Virus record (IMG/VR): IMGVR_UViG_3300023181_000036
Coordinates: 1 to 53,286 of that record
Source: a virus
Length of the DNA stretch: 53,286 bases
Direction: 5' to 3' (one strand)
This document shows positions 24,452-30,901 of the stretch, piece by piece (the first letter of the stretch is position 1; every line of letters starts with the position of its first letter). Both the position numbers and the translations under genes were made by a program. A model generated the notes under the pieces. It saw only the letters and a program-made list of their open reading frames with translations. It was not told the origin of the DNA and ran no database searches.

Positions 24452-24667
24452 TCAGTTACTCCGGTTAAGTTTATCGGTGAGCGCTAGGTTAACGCGATTG
24501 GATTCGATGATTGCGTTTGCATGCTCGCGCACCATGTACTCATGATGGCGCGCAATTGCTGCGTATTGACGGTACTCAGCTTCGCAGCCGTCGCGTTTCA
24601 TTGCGATGGCATTGCGCCGATGGTGTAAAGCACTTTGCAGGTGCTGTGTGATGCGGTCAACTTGCAT
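24452..24667 (-). CDS. hypothetical helical protein
   Basis: A 71-residue, largely helical and His/Ala/Arg-rich protein. ATG 24667 shares its last base with the stop of the next upstream gene (TGATG), and the longer frame to 24700 lacks a ribosome site. Unknown function. Confidence 0.5.
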   Translation of the reverse strand: MQVDRITQHLQSALHHRRNAIAMKRDGCEAEYRQYAAIARHHEYMVREHANAIIESNRVNLALTDKLNRSN

Positions 24668-24825
24668 CACTTCCCACACTCCAGAGCAAAGAACCAGCAT
24701 GCGACAGGTTCAAACACGTTACCGGCTGCATAGAGCAATCCGGCGCATGCCATCGCGGTAAGAATGAACATTACCGCGCCGCCGATTGCGACTAGCGCTA
24801 CTGCGATGTTGTCCAGGTCGTTCAT
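24667..24825 (-). CDS. 52-aa membrane protein
   Basis: ATG 24825 has AAGG six bases upstream. After a short acidic start (MNDLDN) there is a long hydrophobic segment (residues ~7-33) and a second hydrophobic patch near the C-terminus, so one or two membrane spans. It overlaps the next gene by four bases. Possibly an inner-membrane modulator. No family recognised. Confidence 0.55.
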   Translation of the reverse strand: MNDLDNIAVALVAIGGAVMFILTAMACAGLLYAAGNVFEPVACWFFALECGK

Positions 24826-25055
24826 TTTGTGCCTTGGATGGAAACAGCCACTAAGCAGTCTTCGCCATTGGATGCAACTTCGCCAATCAAAAACATTACG
24901 TCCTGTGCAGGGCCTGTAGCGCGGCAATGACCTGGGGATAACTGTATGCCCATAATTATTGCGTTGCACCGCGAGCCTGTACGCTTTTCCATTGCGTTGC
25001 GCATCTTTGCGATACGCAATGCGTCAGCCTTGAAAATTGCAATAAGCTTGTTCAC
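24822..25055 (-). CDS. hypothetical protein
   Basis: A 77-residue protein using GTG at 25055, with CTGGAG 8-9 bases upstream. An ATG three bases earlier is out of frame and stops after two codons. N-terminal helix (NKLIAIFKADALRIAKMRNAMEK) then beta segments with two Cys. Unknown function. Confidence 0.5.
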   Translation of the reverse strand: MNKLIAIFKADALRIAKMRNAMEKRTGSRCNAIIMGIQLSPGHCRATGPAQDVMFLIGEVASNGEDCLVAVSIQGTK

Positions 25056-25080
25056 TTCATTTACTCCAGGTTATTCGGGG

Positions 25081-25368
25081 TTACGCCTTTACGATTTCGT
25101 TATGAAATCGTTGCGGGACCTTACGCGTAGCGTTGCCGTATGCGTCAGCAAAATGTGAAGGCAGTTTGCCGTTGTCAACATACGCCCATGCGCGCCCGTT
25201 GTCATCGTCACAAACAAGTACAGGCGCAAAATGATGACCTTTACTGCTTTGTGTCGCCAACACTGCTTTAACGCCGTTGTACGACGTTTGAAACGAATGG
25301 TCTATCACATCACCTGTTTTTGTGTGGATTTCTTCTACATCCCATTCATAAGCTACTGCCGTTGCCAT
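25081..25368 (-). CDS. conserved phage hypothetical protein
   Basis: A 95-residue protein. The pattern 'YEWDVEEIHTKTGDVIDHSFQT' and 'ARAWAYVDNGKLPSHFADAYGNATRKVPQRFHNE' resembles a small acidic phage family annotated only as hypothetical. ATG 25368 follows CGGAGTAAACAAG. It is the first gene downstream of the 25.4 kb promoter, implying early expression. Confidence 0.55.
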   Translation of the reverse strand: MATAVAYEWDVEEIHTKTGDVIDHSFQTSYNGVKAVLATQSSKGHHFAPVLVCDDDNGRAWAYVDNGKLPSHFADAYGNATRKVPQRFHNEIVKA

Positions 25369-25405
25369 CTTGTTTACTCCGTTACGTTTGCTGATCCGAT
25401 AACGT

Positions 25406-25442
25406 AATGTAGGACATCAAACTACTTTACGCAACTACTTTA
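25406..25442 (-). promoter_or_regulatory. leftward promoter P25.4 with direct-repeat operator
   Basis: Minus-strand TTGCGT (25429-25434) and TACATT (25406-25411), 17-base spacer. The -10 is embedded in ATGTAGGACAT, and AACTACTTTA occurs twice (25420-25429 and 25433-25442) as a 13-base-period direct repeat. The same block with small changes occurs at 27048-27082. Confidence 0.6.
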
Positions 25443-25474
25443 TTGTAAAGCTTGTGTAAAGCTACGGCACATGA

Positions 25475-25705
25475 CTACGTTATTTTGCTAACGATGTCAT
25501 TGATCGTTTCTTGCCCGCAGTAGATGCGCCCGCTTTTGTGCCACGATTCGCACACGCCGTTAGGGTATATGCCCCGCGCACGGTACGGCGTTATCGTTGT
25601 GACTTCTACCTGAAGCCCTTCGCGCGTCATGTACAGTCCTGGCGCGTCAACGATGACAGGCAGTAAAGGCGAAAAGTACGGCGGGAGAATTTTGGTTGTT
25701 AGCAT
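25475..25705 (-). CDS. hypothetical protein
   Basis: A 76-residue protein. ATG 25705 is preceded by AAAGGAATCACC. Beta-rich core (LYMTREGLQVEVTTITPYRARGIYPNGVCESWHKSGRIYCG) suggests a small barrel. Convergent with nothing; it is the last gene of the transcript starting at 27.05 kb. Confidence 0.55.
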   Translation of the reverse strand: MLTTKILPPYFSPLLPVIVDAPGLYMTREGLQVEVTTITPYRARGIYPNGVCESWHKSGRIYCGQETINDIVSKIT

Positions 25706-25731
25706 GGTGATTCCTTTGTGAAGTGACTGCG

Positions 25732-26244
25732 TTACGGGAATGCGTAGCCCTTGCCCTTCAGGTACGTTTTAGCGTCTTCCAGTGTGTAGAAGTGCCGACC
25801 GGCTTCGCCAAGTGAATAGCAAATCCAAGGGAGCGATTCAGAGTAATCGGGCCTGTACGTGATCCGTGCGCCGCCCGTCAGGCTGCGCTCTGTGTAGCCA
25901 ATCGGGTAAACCGGGGCGACGGCTGGAGGATTGACCGATTCCAGGCCCTTTTCTGCCTCGGGCAAGGGGTAGGCGGCGCAAAGGTACTCGCGCAGCTTGT
26001 GGGCTGTGGCTGAATCCAAATTGAGCATGATCCGGCGACGTTGCTCTGCGGTCTTGCCTTCGTACCATTCCATTGCGTCAATGGACAGTGAACCATCCTG
26101 GCACTTTGACACTTCAATGTACGCGCCGCCATTGTTGCGCTTTGTGGACCATGATGGCACGTATTGTTTGTCAAGATGGGTAAACGATACGCCAGTGACC
26201 TGACCGTTATATTTTGTGAAGCCTGCGACAGAATAGATTGACAT
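25732..26244 (-). CDS. hypothetical protein
   Basis: A 170-residue protein, ATG 26244 with AAAGGAACCACATC upstream. The N-terminus (YSVAGFTKYNGQVTGVSFTHLDKQYVPSW...GAYIEVSKC) looks beta-rich, followed by a helical part (TAEQRRRIMLNLDSATAHKLREYL) and a C-terminal 'HFYTLEDAKTYLKGKGYAF' helix. No family recognised. Confidence 0.55.
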   Translation of the reverse strand: MSIYSVAGFTKYNGQVTGVSFTHLDKQYVPSWSTKRNNGGAYIEVSKCQDGSLSIDAMEWYEGKTAEQRRRIMLNLDSATAHKLREYLCAAYPLPEAEKGLESVNPPAVAPVYPIGYTERSLTGGARITYRPDYSESLPWICYSLGEAGRHFYTLEDAKTYLKGKGYAFP

Positions 26245-26269
26245 GATGTGGTTCCTTTATGTTGGTTGA

Positions 26270-26428
26270 TTACTTACGAATGCGAACGCGTTGCCCTGGC
26301 AGAGCAACGAAGTAGAGAACAAACTCACCGGGTTCCGTCACGCCGTACATACGCGCGGCTTTGATGGCTTCGGTAAGGCCAGCTTGGCGCATGATGCGCT
26401 GAATGTGTTGGATAGTGCCGTAGTTCAT
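26270..26428 (-). CDS. 52-aa hypothetical protein
   Basis: Minus-strand ATG 26428 follows ACGGAGTACACAGC and overlaps the stop of the 26425 gene (ATGA). Sequence begins MNYGTIQHIQRIMRQAGLT and ends QRVRIRK before TAA at 26270-26272. An amphipathic helix followed by two strands. It fills a gap that would otherwise be empty. Unknown function. Confidence 0.55.
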   Translation of the reverse strand: MNYGTIQHIQRIMRQAGLTEAIKAARMYGVTEPGEFVLYFVALPGQRVRIRK

Positions 26429-26628
26429 GCTGTGTACTCCGTTTCGATAGGTTCAATACGAAGCCATTCAAACGTGCATTGGTTAAACGACTTGTACAGG
26501 CCGCATGATGCCGGGCAATCACGCCGATACTCACGCGCTATTTGTTTGCGTGCGGCACCTTTACTTTCGGCGCGCACTGTGTATGTGCTATCACCGACAC
26601 GCGCTGTAAATTCTTGATAGGTCGCCAT
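26425..26628 (-). CDS. hypothetical protein
   Basis: A 67-residue protein from ATG 26628 with AAAGG ten bases upstream. Pattern 'YQEFTARVGDSTYTVRAESKGAARKQIAREYRR' is a beta-hairpin followed by a helix, similar in style to small nucleic-acid-binding or inhibitor folds. Unknown function. Four-base overlap with the next gene. Confidence 0.5.
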   Translation of the reverse strand: MATYQEFTARVGDSTYTVRAESKGAARKQIAREYRRDCPASCGLYKSFNQCTFEWLRIEPIETEYTA

Positions 26629-26657
26629 GATGGTTAGCCTTTCGATGTTGCCCACAC

Positions 26658-27008
26658 TTAACCGCGAATGCCTGGGAAGGCAGAGTACGCGGCATTGTGG
26701 TAGTTCGCTGCAATCATTGCCATGTCGCATTGATACACCGCACGTGCGGCTGCATTGTCCATTTTCATTGCGATGCTAATGAACGCACTGTACTGCGCGC
26801 CTTCACGGTATGCAACACACAGCGCTTGCAGGGCTTGATCTGCCGCCGTGCGCACCAAACGGCGCGTAAGTGTGGGCTTGTCGTTGCTGATGGTTTGCTC
26901 GTCATGCTCCACGCTTGCAGTACGGCGTTCTTCCCAGATACGTGCGTGCGCTTCCCAATCGTTAGCATCGCGTGCGGCTTGCAGTTCATTGGTAAAGTTG
27001 CGTGTCAT
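26658..27008 (-). CDS. hypothetical helical protein, first gene of leftward unit
   Basis: A 116-residue helical protein. ATG 27008 follows AGCAGGAACACATC. Long helices such as NELQAARDANDWEAHARIWEERR and AADQALQALCVAYREGAQY. It lies directly downstream of P27.05, so it is probably among the first products made. No family recognised. Confidence 0.55.
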   Translation of the reverse strand: MTRNFTNELQAARDANDWEAHARIWEERRTASVEHDEQTISNDKPTLTRRLVRTAADQALQALCVAYREGAQYSAFISIAMKMDNAAARAVYQCDMAMIAANYHNAAYSAFPGIRG

Positions 27009-27047
27009 GATGTGTTCCTGCTGTGTGGTTGGTGTTGCTATGGATGT

Positions 27048-27082
27048 AATGTAGGACATGACACTACTTCACGTCAAGTAGT
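27048..27082 (-). promoter_or_regulatory. leftward promoter P27.05 with inverted-repeat operator
   Basis: Minus-strand TTGACG (27072-27077), 18-base spacer, TACATT (27048-27053). ACTACTT (27063-27069) and AAGTAGT (27076-27082) form a perfect inverted repeat over the -35. The palindromic ATGTAGGACAT lies over the -10 as at 25.4 kb. It drives the genes from 27008 leftward. Confidence 0.65.
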
Positions 27083-27089
27083 TCGTTAT

Positions 27090-27265
27090 ACAGTGTTGTC
27101 ATATGAAGTGATGGTCTTATACCGTAGTTGCGTGACGTAGCTGTGCTGGAGTCAGTACGTGATAGAGCGTAGACGTGTCGTTTTTACTAAACATATACAA
27201 ATCTTTGTAATTGGGACTTTCTGTCTTTCGATAAGTTGTTGATTTTGTTGGAGAAAGTGAAATAT
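27090..27265. other. intergenic region between divergent units
   Basis: No gene seen. It contains TACAAATCTTTGTA, a perfect 14-base palindrome around 27197-27210, and several GACGTAG/CGTAGTT elements (27120-27140) that recur in the other intergenic region at 27941-28040. Confidence 0.4.
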
Positions 27266-27276
27266 ATGGATATAAT
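27248..27276 (+). promoter_or_regulatory. possible rightward promoter at the AT-rich tract
   Basis: TTGGAG (27248-27253), 17-base spacer and a perfect TATAAT (27271-27276). Transcription would run through the AT-rich tract towards the 27507 gene. Confidence 0.4.
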
Positions 27277-27325
27277 TTTTTGTGGACCTGGGTTAGGTGG
27301 ATGGTGCCGTCCCAAAAGTAGTACC

Positions 27326-27370
27326 TTTATATATATATTATTATTATTATTTATATATATATTTATATAG
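27326..27370. repeat. AT-rich tract (TATATA/TTATTA repeats), candidate DNA-unwinding element
   Basis: About 45 bases almost entirely A and T, made of TATATATATA, four TTA/ATT units and TATATATATATTTATATAG, in a genome that is otherwise GC-rich. Low helix stability and the DnaA boxes 500 bases away suggest the melting site of an origin. A 34-codon frame (ATG 27266 to TAG 27370) would encode a hydrophobic peptide, but its ATG lies inside the -10 of the promoter, so translation is doubtful. Confidence 0.5.
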
Positions 27371-27473
27371 AATACACTTAGAAATCAAGCACTTAGAGAA
27401 AAACAGAGAAACCCGCTCCCCCTTAAACGGACGCAGGTATAACTCAATGGAATCGGTACGTTACTGATACGCT

Positions 27474-27482
27474 TGTTACATT
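27474..27482 (+). promoter_or_regulatory. possible extended -10 promoter for 27507 gene
   Basis: TGTTACATT (27474-27482) fits an extended -10 with the TACATT variant used elsewhere in this genome. The -35 region is weak. It lies 25 bases upstream of the start codon. Confidence 0.35.
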
Positions 27483-27506
27483 CTTAACACAAATAGGGGT
27501 AGAAAA

Positions 27507-27830
27507 ATGGCTTTCATTCATACGGCAATGCAACTCTCTACTACGCGACGTGAACGCGCCCTGGCACGTAAGCTAAAGATGATGCTGATTGAACGCGGAT
27601 ATACAGTTAAATGGCGTTCTATCGTTGATTTGTATGGTGCGAGATTGTTACCCCTCGACCTTACGGTTAACGATGTACCTGTCTTGGTGCGGTTAGCGCA
27701 TGACACACACGACAGATGGCAGGACGTTGACTACCTGGAGAAGTACCCGAATGCCTTCATACAGCGCGGCATCACGGACATTGCACCATTGTGTGGGCAC
27801 ATCGCTACGGTAACAGGCGTACCGCAGTGA
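27507..27830 (+). CDS. hypothetical protein
   Basis: A 107-residue protein, ATG preceded by AGGGGTAGAAAA. Helical N-terminus (STTRRERALARKLKMMLIERGYTVKWRSI) then 'LLPLDLTVNDVPVLVRLAHD'. It sits between the AT-rich tract and the DnaA boxes, so an origin-related role is conceivable, but no family is recognised. Confidence 0.55.
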   Translation: MAFIHTAMQLSTTRRERALARKLKMMLIERGYTVKWRSIVDLYGARLLPLDLTVNDVPVLVRLAHDTHDRWQDVDYLEKYPNAFIQRGITDIAPLCGHIATVTGVPQ

Positions 27831-27831
27831 G

Positions 27832-27840
27832 TTATCCACA
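27832..27840 (+). promoter_or_regulatory. DnaA box TTATCCACA
   Basis: Perfect match to the high-affinity DnaA box, immediately after the 27507-27830 gene. A second copy lies 107 bases away in the same orientation. Confidence 0.6.
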
Positions 27841-27947
27841 AGCAGTATTACATGGTGCTTAAACAATAGGCATCATGCCGTATTTATGTGTACTATCGTA
27901 TGCTGCGAAGTTAACATAATGGTCATTGTATGATGCACAGAACGTAG

Positions 27948-27956
27948 TTATCCACA
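27948..27956 (+). promoter_or_regulatory. DnaA box TTATCCACA
   Basis: Second perfect DnaA box, flanked by AACGTAG and TTTGTGG. The following TTTGTGG makes an imperfect inverted CCACAGTTTGTGG. Confidence 0.6.
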
Positions 27957-28193
27957 GTTTGTGGTATTCTGTACTACATATCACGCATCGTATGACGTAG
28001 TTGAATGTTGTAGTGCCGTGCCTGGGGCTGCGAGACGTAGCTATATGACGAAGGGGGTATAGGGATGCCGGGGGAGGGGGTAGGGGGTGCGTCGGAGGCC
28101 AACCATATACTTCCCCAGCCCCTAAAATCCTCCCGTATCACTACACCGCACCCCAGAACCCCCACCCAACCCAAAAATAGTTACCGTACTCTA

Positions 28194-28221
28194 TTGACAC
28201 TAGCTTTAATTGCTGTAATAT
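28194..28221 (+). promoter_or_regulatory. rightward promoter with TAATATTGACCGTA element
   Basis: TTGACA (28194-28199), 16-base spacer, TAATAT (28216-28221), followed by TGACCGTAT. The string GTAATATTGACCGTA is repeated at 28507-28521. It drives the DUF4326 gene. Confidence 0.6.
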
Positions 28222-28243
28222 TGACCGTATTAGAGGAACCATA

Positions 28244-28510
28244 ATGCTCTTTCCGCCAGCAACAACCGTAGTGCATCGCAGTCAACCACATGACGTGTAT
28301 ATTGGCCGTCCGTCCAAATGGGGCAATCCTTTCCTACTGCGTAATGAGGCTGATCGTGCCGCAGTCATCCATCAGTATGAGGAATGGCTGCGCACGCAAC
28401 CGAACCTTCTCGCCGATTTGCACGAACTGAAAGGTAAACGCCTGGGTTGCTGGTGTAAACCTTCCGCATGTCATGGTGATGTACTTGCAAGACTCGCCGA
28501 CATGACGTAA
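28244..28510 (+). CDS. DUF4326 protein
   Basis: An 88-residue protein with the DUF4326 signature: VYIGRPSKWGNPF near residue 20 and GKRLGCWCKPSACHGDVLA near residue 65. Cys and His residues in the second motif could bind metal. The family is common in phages and sits near nucleotide-metabolism genes; its activity is not established. It has its own promoter at 28194-28221. Confidence 0.85.
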   Translation: MLFPPATTVVHRSQPHDVYIGRPSKWGNPFLLRNEADRAAVIHQYEEWLRTQPNLLADLHELKGKRLGCWCKPSACHGDVLARLADMT

Positions 28511-28513
28511 TAT
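28485..28513 (+). promoter_or_regulatory. rightward promoter with TAATATTGACCGTA element
   Basis: TTGCAA (28485-28490), 17-base spacer, TAATAT (28508-28513) then TGACCGTAC. The -10 overlaps the stop of the DUF4326 gene. Same motif as at 28194-28230. Confidence 0.5.
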
Positions 28514-28548
28514 TGACCGTACTTACTTGACCATATGAAAGGTTCCAC

Positions 28549-28725
28549 ATGCGCCTTGAACACTACAAAGCCCAAATCGAAATGAACGCCTCACCTATCG
28601 TAGTGCGTACTGACGTTCCTGAAGGCGGCTGCGTACGCTTGCTACTGGACGACGGAACTGTCATACTGTTCAAGGTAAGCGAATGGGGCAGCGTTGAAAT
28701 CCATCCGCATTACAAGACGCTTTGA
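28549..28725 (+). CDS. 58-aa hypothetical protein
   Basis: ATG 28549 is preceded by GAAAGGTTCCAC and by its own promoter. The product is small, beta-rich and acidic (MRLEHYKAQIEMNASPIVVR ... ending HPHYKTL). No family recognised. Confidence 0.55.
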   Translation: MRLEHYKAQIEMNASPIVVRTDVPEGGCVRLLLDDGTVILFKVSEWGSVEIHPHYKTL

Positions 28726-28765
28726 TACACCCCGCCCCACTGTGGGCAACAACTAAGGAGTAGCC

Positions 28766-29032
28766 ATGCTGACACGTAAACAGTTCATTCGTAATTCGAT
28801 TCTTCTCAGCGTTGCGCAAATCGTAACGCTGCCTATCTGGCTTCCTGTGCTGTTTGTCGTTGTGTTAATCGCGTATGTCGTCGCGTTTATCGGAGAAACG
28901 TACAAAAGCTACATGCAGACTGTCAACGACAAGTACGCCATGCAGCAGGCCAAGGTCAACGCGTGGTTGTGGTATACACTGCGCGAGAATCCCCAGGCGT
29001 TCTACAGTGCTTCGGGGATGAAGGGGTCGTAA
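28766..29032 (+). CDS. membrane protein
   Basis: An 88-residue protein with a long hydrophobic stretch at residues ~12-43 (NSILLSVAQIVTLPIWLPV then LFVVVLIAYVVAFIG), enough for one long or two short helices, and a soluble C-terminal helix. TAAGGAGTAGCC precedes the ATG. Early expression suggests a membrane effect on the host (for example exclusion of other phages), which is inference. Confidence 0.55.
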   Translation: MLTRKQFIRNSILLSVAQIVTLPIWLPVLFVVVLIAYVVAFIGETYKSYMQTVNDKYAMQQAKVNAWLWYTLRENPQAFYSASGMKGS

Positions 29033-29061
29033 CCATTTTCTTCAACTGTTAAGGAGTAACC

Positions 29062-29328
29062 ATGCCCATTCAACTTCCCCCGTCGGTGTTTCACGATCCC
29101 GAACTGCCCCTGCGCCGTACCGGACGTACAACCGCACTGATGCTTGAGCTTATCGCCAAGTGCATCCGTGAGCCCAATGTGTGGCATCCGGTCGTGGATC
29201 ATCACGACGCGCACATTGCCCGTATCGAAGCATTCGAGTGCGCTAAAATGCTCGTGAACAACTTGAACTTTCAGGGGTTCCAATTCCAACGTAGCACACT
29301 GTCGGTCCGTTTAACTCGTAGGGGATAA
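29062..29328 (+). CDS. hypothetical protein
   Basis: An 88-residue protein, ATG with TAAGGAGTAACC upstream. Motif RRTGRTTALMLELIAKCI resembles a helix-capped nucleotide-binding loop but lacks a P-loop Lys. Two His in DHHDAHIARIE. Unknown function. Confidence 0.5.
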   Translation: MPIQLPPSVFHDPELPLRRTGRTTALMLELIAKCIREPNVWHPVVDHHDAHIARIEAFECAKMLVNNLNFQGFQFQRSTLSVRLTRRG

Positions 29329-29330
29329 CC

Positions 29331-29978
29331 ATGCACATCATTTCACGCACAGGCAACATTGCCTTGATCGCACCGCCAACCGAAGTCATTGGTTCGGCGA
29401 ACCTGCCGGAGTATCTGAACAAGCTTCAGAACGACAACAACTGTATCGTCCTGGGGGTCAATCCCACAGGTACGTTGGTCCGGTTCCTGCCTCCGGTCCC
29501 GGCGCGCGAACACAAGCCACACCCAGCGACGACGGCGCAGGCCAATCGCGGCGTACCTGACAAAGGCACGATCACAACGTACAGCTTCGCAGGGGGCAAG
29601 TACGTATTTGACCGCAACAGCACCGGCATTATCGAAGACGTGCGGCGCAACGGCGAACCGTGGTTCATCATAAAGACGCAGATCGAACACGCTAACTGGT
29701 TCCATGCTGTGCTTGACGAAATCGACCGGCTGCAAGCGAACTGCGTTACCGACAAGCCGGTTGTTCAGGACGAACCGAAACCCGGTATCCCAGGTAACGT
29801 CATCACGCACCGTAATGCGTGGCGCAAGGCACTGGAGATTGCACGCGACGTGGCCGTAACGCGTAGCCCTGTGCCTGAAGACGACGGCCCTGATGACCGC
29901 GCGTATTGGGAGCATGAACTCGCCGCGTTTGATCGTACGTTTACGCGGCTTTGGGAACTCATAGGCCACAACGAATAA
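29331..29978 (+). CDS. hypothetical protein
   Basis: A 215-residue soluble protein two bases after the previous gene. N-terminal strand-rich part (MHIISRTGNIALIAPPTEVIG), a central region (ITTYSFAGGKYVFDRNSTGIIEDVRR), and an acidic helical C-terminus (DDGPDDRAYWEHELAAFDRTFTRLWELIG). No family recognised. Confidence 0.55.
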   Translation: MHIISRTGNIALIAPPTEVIGSANLPEYLNKLQNDNNCIVLGVNPTGTLVRFLPPVPAREHKPHPATTAQANRGVPDKGTITTYSFAGGKYVFDRNSTGIIEDVRRNGEPWFIIKTQIEHANWFHAVLDEIDRLQANCVTDKPVVQDEPKPGIPGNVITHRNAWRKALEIARDVAVTRSPVPEDDGPDDRAYWEHELAAFDRTFTRLWELIGHNE

Positions 29979-29980
29979 AT

Positions 29981-30011
29981 TCCCACGCCGCCAAAACAGG
30001 CGGTATATAAT
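29981..30011 (+). promoter_or_regulatory. possible promoter upstream of 30035 gene
   Basis: A perfect TATAAT at 30006-30011 in the gap between genes. TTCCCA at 29981-29986 with a 19-base spacer is a weak -35. Confidence 0.3.
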
Positions 30012-30034
30012 CTTTGCACACTACTGGAGAACAC

Positions 30035-30250
30035 ATGCCCGCCCCCAAACTGACTCCCTGGATTTCTGCCAGCACGCCGCCTGTCCGCAGGGGCGTCTAC
30101 ATCGCAAGCTGTGGCCGCAACCGTTTCTATCGCTACTGGAACGGCAAGCAGTGGCTGAATGGTTCGTACGGCCTTCGCGACGTACGAAAGGATGCAAAGC
30201 CGTACCGTGGTGAAGTGGCTTGGTGGCGCGGACTGGCGGTGAAGCCATGA
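30035..30250 (+). CDS. conserved small phage protein (WxxxxxxPVRxGVY type)
   Basis: A 71-residue protein starting at ATG 30035 with CTGGAGAACAC upstream. Pattern 'PWISASTPPVRRGVYIAS...FYRYWNGKQWLNGSYG...WWRGLA' recurs in many small phage proteins of unknown role (DUF551-like). Overlaps the next gene by four bases. Confidence 0.55.
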   Translation: MPAPKLTPWISASTPPVRRGVYIASCGRNRFYRYWNGKQWLNGSYGLRDVRKDAKPYRGEVAWWRGLAVKP

Positions 30251-30591
30251 CCACTGACCAAAGCATTAACTTCTTTATCCATACGTTCGTAGCCTTCGCG
30301 TCCGGCTGGCTGATCTGCATGGCGTACAACCAATGGGAGCGCAACAAAGAAGCCAAGCAGCCGATGAATCCTGACGTACTGACGTGCCCTGAGTGCAAGG
30401 GCGAAGCTGTCGTCGTGCGTTGGGGACCGGAAGAATACTCTGTTGAGTGTAAAGAACAGGAAGACGCGGACTACAGAAACGATGCGTCAGACTGCATATG
30501 GGGCGGCACGCCGCTTGTAACGACAAAGGCCGACGCAGTATCGTTGTACGTCACACAGGCGAAAACGCAGTCGAGGGCACAGAATGGCTAA
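30247..30591 (+). CDS. membrane-anchored zinc-ribbon-like protein
   Basis: A 114-residue protein. A hydrophobic helix at residues ~8-25 (INFFIHTFVAFASGWLIC) is followed by a possible zinc site CPECKGEA at residues ~47-54 and two later Cys. ATGA overlap with the preceding gene. Unknown function. Confidence 0.5.
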   Translation: MTTDQSINFFIHTFVAFASGWLICMAYNQWERNKEAKQPMNPDVLTCPECKGEAVVVRWGPEEYSVECKEQEDADYRNDASDCIWGGTPLVTTKADAVSLYVTQAKTQSRAQNG

Positions 30592-30886
30592 GGAAGAACT
30601 ATCTCTTACCGAAGTCGCCTACGATGCGAAAGAGCAACGAATCAACATCGCGTTCGGCCCTGTTGTCGTAAGCGTGTTTATCGGAAAGGGCATGGCATGG
30701 AACGTTGTCGCAGCACAACTGCACAGCCTTGCGTTGCTTGTAAAACAGAACGTCGAAGCGCACAACAAATCGCAACGCAAACCCGCAGGCTACCTGCTTG
30801 ACGGAGACTTCGTGCCGCTTCCGCGCAACATTGTGCTAGAAGAACTTGACATACCGGAGTTTGCTACGGTACTATACGCAGACTAA
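30584..30886 (+). CDS. hypothetical protein
   Basis: A 100-residue alpha/beta protein overlapping the previous gene by eight bases. 'RINIAFGPVVVSVFIGKG' looks like a beta-hairpin, followed by an amphipathic helix (WNVVAAQLHSLALLVKQNVEAH). No family recognised. Confidence 0.5.
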   Translation: MAKEELSLTEVAYDAKEQRINIAFGPVVVSVFIGKGMAWNVVAAQLHSLALLVKQNVEAHNKSQRKPAGYLLDGDFVPLPRNIVLEELDIPEFATVLYAD

Positions 30887-30901
30887 CTTAAAGGAGCTTA
30901 T

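Larger units (their letters stand above)
27831..28243. other. candidate replication origin / structured non-coding region
   Basis: 413 bases without a gene, apart from a promoter at the right end. It contains two perfect DnaA boxes; a run of four or more G-tracts (28053-28087) and a C-rich tract on the same strand (28113-28173); and paired segments TGTAGTG 28009-28015 with CACTACA 28139-28145, GGGGCTG 28024-28030 with CAGCCCC 28116-28122, GTATA 28057-28061 with TATAC 28106-28110, and GGGGTGCG 28084-28091 with CGCACCCC 28147-28154. The last pair crosses the others, as in a pseudoknot. Confidence 0.55.

Noticed and set aside
25053-25060. Two-codon minigene ATG AAG TGA before the 24822 gene
   Set aside because: It is probably chance in the leader sequence; the GTG in the other frame is well spaced from GGAG.
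27266-27370. 34-aa hydrophobic peptide gene in the AT-rich tract
   Set aside because: The ATG overlaps the -10 TATAAT, the ribosome site is 12 bases away, and the sequence may be AT-rich for replication reasons.
27974-28174. 66-aa frame on the minus strand in the origin region
   Set aside because: Pro/Gly-rich output of C/G tracts with no ribosome site. It overlaps structured G/C-rich DNA.
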